This document shows positions 58,761 through 64,000 of a DNA stretch of 64,000 bases, piece after piece. Below the pieces are notes generated by a model. That model saw nothing but the letters and a program-made list of their open reading frames with translations. It was not told the DNA's origin and did no database searches. Where the stretch lies: NCBI RefSeq assembly GCF_036588685.1, contig NC_086373.1, positions 2,728,001 through 2,792,000 on the forward strand, in the 5' to 3' direction. A program made the position numbers and the translations under genes. Position 1 is the first letter of the stretch; every line of letters begins with the position of its first letter. This DNA comes from Mytilus trossulus (taxonomy: Eukaryota; Mollusca; Bivalvia; Mytilida; Mytilidae).

Positions 58761-59721
58761 ATCTACAAACACGTCACTAGCACCAAAACAGAGAATTTTG
58801 TTTTGTTTTGTCATCTCTTCTTTACATATGATCAGTAATTAACACCTCTTTCCAAAAAGTGTTTTTGGACCTTTGATTATGACTTACTATAGAGATAACT
58901 TTAATAACTTGTGTATGTTCCTCCTAGAATTAGATGTTAAATAGAATACCATGAAAGTCATAACTTAGATATATAGGCGTAATGCAGGTTTTGATTGATT
59001 TGACTACTAAAATCCATTTTACTAGACGTTGCAGAGTATTAAAACTTCTAAAACGTCAAAACCGCTTATACCAGAGTATTAGGTCTGGGAAAAACAACCT
59101 TAGTCTTTTAAACAATGTCTGGAAATCTTCGTCGGATGAATCGGGGTCAACACCAATGTTTTGTCTGTTAAAGAGGGTCTACTTGGGGAGTATGAAATCT
59201 GCAACAACACACAAACGGATAGTTTTAGATACGAGCCTGATAAAATGATGTTTGATTTAGGTCAGTACTGTTAAAATATCATTATAAGACACGCATCTAT
59301 TGGTTTTATAGTGAATATGTCCACCTTGATTCACACCTTCAGTGAAGAAGAACAGATTAATTAACGTTAACCGGTTTTTGCTTCTTCTTTTTTCGAACAA
59401 GATAAATTCGGGGTGGGGATGGGTAGTGTTTATATTTTCGTGTAATTGACATATTTCTAGGGAGTTAATATACTTTTTTTTTTTTAAAGCGTAGGGTGTA
59501 TGTTTGGAAGGTGATAAGGGGGGACATTTTGAACCAGACTCTTACAGGGGTAGATTCTTAAACAGCAAAAACACAAAGATATGAAAAGCAACACCCTCTA
59601 TAGATTATGGAAAACAAAATAAATATAAACTATTCATGAAAGGTGGGGTAGTTAATTACTTAAAGGCAGGCATACAATTTTCATATCCCAATTAAGACAT
59701 ATATCTATTAATACAATATAA

Positions 59722-60325
59722 AATTGAAAAATGAAAAAGGAAAAGGCGAATGTGTCAAAGCGACAACCCATAGAGCAGACAACAGCCGAAGGCCACCAAT
59801 GGGTCTTCAATGTAGCGAGAATTCCCGTACCCTTAGGTGTCCTTAAGCTGGCCCCTTAAAAGTATGTATACTAGTACAGTGAAAATGGACGTCATACTAA
59901 ACTCCAAAATATACACAAGAATCTAAAATTAAAAATCATACAAGACTAACAAAGGCCAGAGGCTCCTGACTTGGGACAGGCCCAAACTTGCGGCGGGATT
60001 AAACATGTTTATGATATCTCAATTATCCCCCTATACCTCTAGCCAATGTAGAAAAGTAAACGCATAACAGTACGCACATTAAAATTCAGTTCAAGAGAAG
60101 TCCGAGTCCGATGTCAAAAGATGTAACAAAAGAAAATAAATAAAATGACAATAATACATAAATAACAACAGTTAACTGACATGCCAGCTCCAGACCTCAA
60201 TTAAACTGATTGAAAGATTATGTCGTCATCATATGAATATCAGGCACAATCCCTCCCGTTAGGGGGTTAGTATCATATTATCATAATATGTATGAGAAGA
60301 ACATAACCCGTGTCATATGTATGTT
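59722..60325 (-). mobile_element. Family B retroelement tail
   Basis: Reverse of 63300-63905: gcagacaacagccgaaggcc, ggtgtccttaagctgg, gttaactgacatgccagctcc, ccctcccgttaggggg, ataacccgtg. Tail only. Confidence 0.85.
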
Positions 60326-60344
60326 ATAACATTTGATAAAAATG

Positions 60345-60430
60345 ATTTCCAAATTCTGAATTCTGAATGGCGAATTCTGAATGCTGAATTCTGAATTATA
60401 GGTGAGCCTTCTCGGCTTTCGTATATTCGA
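60345..60430 (-). repeat. gaattc-rich repeat, reversed copy of 49905-50000
   Basis: aattctgaa units, then ttataggtgagccttctcggctttcg: the mirror of the arrangement at 49905-50000. Begins 20-30 bases after the family B tail ends. Confidence 0.75.
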
Positions 60431-62100
60431 CATAGTTATTTCGCTTCAAACACAATTTTCGTATTCTGAAGGACCTTTTATCTCATATTTAAAACTGTTT
60501 TGTTTTGACTGATGCAGCGGAAAGCATACATTAATCAATCAATCACTCGACAAAATGCAGCTAGTATTTTACAGAGAAATTATGCCGAAAATCTGACCAC
60601 AAGTAGCAAACTAGATTATAATTTGATAAACAAAAAATGTAACATAAAATGTAAACAAAATGATAAACAACGTCAGCACCAAAAATCTATAACTCAAGAC
60701 CATTATGTGTCATTTGTTAAGTAGAAACTAAATGATCATCTATTAGGTCTTGTTACTATATACTCATGTGTATCTGAAACATGGATAGAAAAAAACGAAA
60801 CATAGTTAATAATGAATTACAAAGTTAATAACTATACTGAAAGTGAAACAAATAATCATAATCTTCAAAGATATCTAAACTTTTGTATTTGCCAGATCGG
60901 AAATTAGTAAATCGTTTTAATCTAGAAAAAAGCAGATGATAAAACAAAGCTTAACTATGATATCCGAAATCAAAACTTGAGAATAATACAAAAAAAATAG
61001 ATACATGTTAATTCATTCGAAAAACGGAGATCTGATTTTGCAACATTGCATAAATTTGGTGAATTAAGTTACAGATGCTTATGAAATTCAAAATGTATCA
61101 TGTGCTATAAAAAAACCACTTTCTTAAATTATAATCTTATTTATAACACAATAGAATCATCCTTTTTTGAGATTTTTATTTTTATATAATTATATTTTTC
61201 CTTTAACAATATTTTTAAAATTTGTTTCAACATTTTTGATTTTACCGAAAACAATACACAGGGTTCTTTCTAATTTAAGAGTTCCTTCTATAAACATTAT
61301 GAATTATTCACAACTTTATCAAATAAATATTTAAAAAAATAGGTTATTTAATCTCAATGGTTTACAAATTTTGAAACTTATTATTCTCTTCCAATAACAA
61401 AAAAAAAACAACACTTGCCAGTAACCTTTTCACAAATCGACTTTGCGACAATACTTACTTTCATATATTTACCTTCAACGAACAGTCACTCAATTATTTA
61501 AACAAACTTATTATCAATGTTCCAAACGGAAACAACAGAAACTCAGATATATGATCTTTTCGTTAGTTAAACAACTATCTCTGAATAAAAATGACAAAAA
61601 TGATAAATTATCAATCACAGTTCTACAAAATTTAATAAAAAATAGGATGTTACACTTAGATCTTTATACAAAACTTATGCTAAATCTTAAAAGTGAGCAT
61701 TGTCACAAAAATCAATGAAGCGGGATTGTGGCTACGAGATAGTGAATATACACGTGTACGAAGTCATACATGTGAAACATTGATAATTAAATATTATACA
61801 TTTGTAGATCCCAAAAAGCCTTCTTTGAAATAATTTTTTTTAAATAAAGCTGCAGAATTCCTCATTTAAAAGTATGTGCGAAAGTTGTATTGCAGCGACC
61901 ATATTTGACAAATCGAGAATAATTGATAAATTTTATTACTAGACCAGTATACTGCGGATTAATGTTATTGTTCTGTAGTAATTTTGTGGCATTTGCTTAA
62001 ATAAATGCATCATCGAATTATTCTTGATTGATCTAAGTCACTGTTTGACCTGTTCGATTTGTTTTCATTTTATTGCTTTTTTATGCATTTTCGAAGCTAT
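60431..62100. other. Gene-free AT-rich stretch
   Basis: Open frames of 70 and 91 codons (60512-60724, 61443-61718) are lysine/asparagine-rich and look like chance. No recurrent repeat recognised. Confidence 0.4.
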
Positions 62101-62104
62101 TTCT

Positions 62105-63905
62105 TGGTTTGGAATAAAAAAACACAATTTGATAAACAACCTCATTGGAAGTACTTGATAAATTTGTCAAAAACTCGTTGGAAGTACTTGATAAATTGCA
62201 TGCATATATTGGTGATTTTGAATCTGTTCAAAGTTTAGATTTTTCTACCCTATATACCACTTTGCCTCATATTCTTATTAAGAAAAAAAAATACATCTCT
62301 AATTAACTGGGCATTTAAAAAGTCAGAATGCGAGTACATATGTCAAACTCTTTTAGGTCATTTTTAATAAGCAACAAACAAAAGAACTATGTCAATTGGA
62401 CATGCTTTGATACTATTTATGCGCTTGAAATTTTACTTGATAACATTTTTGTTCGCTTTGGAGATTCCGTATATCGTCAAGTTAAAGGAATTTCAATGGG
62501 GACTAACTGTGCACCACTTATTGTGGACCAGTTTTTGTATTCTTATGAGTTACAATTTATGACTAAAATTAGCAAAGATCCACCAATACAACATTTGATA
62601 CAAAAATTTTACAATACTTTTAGATATTTGGATGATATATTGGCTTTCAAAAATAACGACTTCAGTAGGTATACTAAAGAAATTTTTCCTGTTGAACTTC
62701 CTTTAAATAAAGCTTATACTAACAATGACCACTGCCTTTTCCTCGATCTTGATATCTATATCAATAACGGGATGCTTAATACAAAAATCTTTGATAAAAG
62801 AGATGTTTCTTATTGTTAATTATCCATTTTTAGATGGTGACATTCCCTTGTCACCATCTTATGGTGTTTATATATCTCAACCTGTACGATTCGCTCGTGT
62901 ATGTTAAAACGTATTAGATTTTAGCGAGAGAAATTTATGTATTACTGAAAAATAATTACACCAGGATTTTCGATATTACAAACTGGTTAAAACGATAACT
63001 AAATTCTATCAGCGGTATAAGGAAATAATTCGTAAATATCTCAACATGCAGACTTCTTATACTTTCAGGTATTTCACATCCAATTATTTATGGAAATATT
63101 CTTTATAAAGCACAAAAAGGTCAGTATTCTCCTCAGAAACTTACAAAACATTTAAATAAATTTATTAAAAAGGGATATAGTTACGATACTGTTGTCAGGT
63201 TATTAAAGATTGCATATTTTGGCTTTAATATTGATTCACTTATAGGGTCTTGGCATCGAAACTAAACACATTTATTTCTAAAAAAAACCGTTGTTGGCAT
63301 AACACGGGTTATGTTCTTCTCATATATTTTATGATAGTGTGATACTAAACCCCTAACGGGAGGGATTGGCCTATTATTCATATGATGAAGACATAATCTT
63401 TAAATTAGTTAAATTGAGGTCTGGAGCTGGCATGTCAGTTAACTGCTAGTAGTCTGTTGTTATTTATGTATCATTGTCATTTTACTTATTTTCTGTTGTT
63501 ACATCTTTTGACATCGGACTCGGGATTCTCTTGAATTGAATTTTAATGTGCGTATTGTTATGAGTTTACTTTTCTACATTGGTTGGAGGTATAGGGGGAG
63601 GGTTGAGATCTCATAAACTTGTTTAACCCCGCCGCAATTTTGCGCCTGTCCCAAGTCAGGAGCCTCTGGCCTTTGTTAGTCTTGTATGCTTTTAATTTTA
63701 GTTTCTTGTGTATAATTATGAGCTAAGTATGACGTCCATTATCACTGTACTAGTATACATATTTTTAGGGACCAGCTGAAGGACACCTACGGGTGCGGGA
63801 GTTCTCGCTACAATGAAAACCCATTGGTTGCCTTCGGCTGTTGTTTGCTCTATATGGTCGGGTGGTTGTCGCTTTGACACACTCACCATTTCCTTTCTCA
63901 ATTTT
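62105..63905 (+). mobile_element. Family B retroelement, most complete copy in the window
   Basis: RT motif A region at 62180-62285 reads LEVLDKLHAYIGDF, then DFSTLYTTLPH. After stops, a 164-codon frame (62328-62819) holds LLDNIFVRFGDSVYRQ, motif B GISMGTNCAPLI and an intact active-site box FRYLDDILA, ending KIFDKRDV. The next words, NYPFLDGDIPLSPSYGVYIS, are in another frame from 62815. The 3' tail runs to about 63905. The enzyme core is recognisable but broken by stops and frameshifts, so it is not autonomous. Class: Penelope-like by RT words, tentative. Confidence 0.8.
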
Positions 63906-64000
63906 AACCTCAACTTAAATACAAGCATAAAATTTGTACGCCAAAGATCATGTCAATTACAAAAGACTCATTCGTGAAATTTTGATAAAAACAAGTTAAG

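Noticed and set aside
1-64000. CRISPR array, bacterial operon or phage-like defence island
   Set aside because: No direct repeats with regular spacers and no prokaryotic gene packing; the window is animal nuclear DNA with introns.

Overview
The window is AT-rich (roughly two-thirds A+T by eye) animal nuclear DNA: short exons, long introns, canonical GT/AG splice sites and many decayed interspersed repeats. Several of the repeat families look like those I know from mussel (Mytilus-type bivalve) assemblies. That placement rests on recognition, not on a search. There is no bacterial operon structure, rRNA, confident tRNA or CRISPR array.

Two genes can be supported. (1) A HELZ2-like gene on the + strand (6516-27444). 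I reconstruct 17 exons whose phases all agree and which give a 2129-codon reading frame: an acidic N-terminus, OB-fold-like segments, an RNB exoribonuclease domain with all four catalytic aspartates (one 3.6 kb exon), then a UPF1-type superfamily 1 helicase spread over eight exons. The N-terminal helicase of vertebrate HELZ2 is absent from this model. An in-frame stop just before the first ATG argues that it does not lie further upstream. (2) A single-exon bHLH transcription factor on the - strand (46317-47021) of the BHLHE22/BHLHE23 (beta3) class.

Most of the rest is repeat. Region by region: 1-6515, repeat fragments upstream of the HELZ2-like gene; 6516-27444, the gene, with repeat-filled introns; 27445-29007, its 3' flank; 29008-30505, a decayed reverse-transcriptase element with a long 3' tail; 30700-33300, a LINE RNase H remnant and several DNA-transposon-derived inverted-repeat elements; 36000-37210, a tandemly duplicated element tail beside a TTAA-flanked inverted-repeat element; 39990-43090, several more retroelement copies; 43100-49900, mostly unique AT-rich DNA around the bHLH gene; 49905-57050, short duplications, a tRNA-like sequence and repeat clusters; 57200-64000, bivalve-type repeats carrying a TTAA-flanked foldback element, and two copies of one retroelement in opposite orientations.

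The two genes have no visible functional link. The HELZ2-like protein should combine 3'-5' RNA degradation with ATP-driven unwinding. The bHLH factor is probably a neural or sensory developmental regulator. I found no convincing undescribed system. The most informative observations are the helicase-reduced HELZ2 architecture and a set of non-autonomous transposons with readable insertion signatures (8-bp TSD hAT, TTAA piggyBac-like, TAA Harbinger-like).
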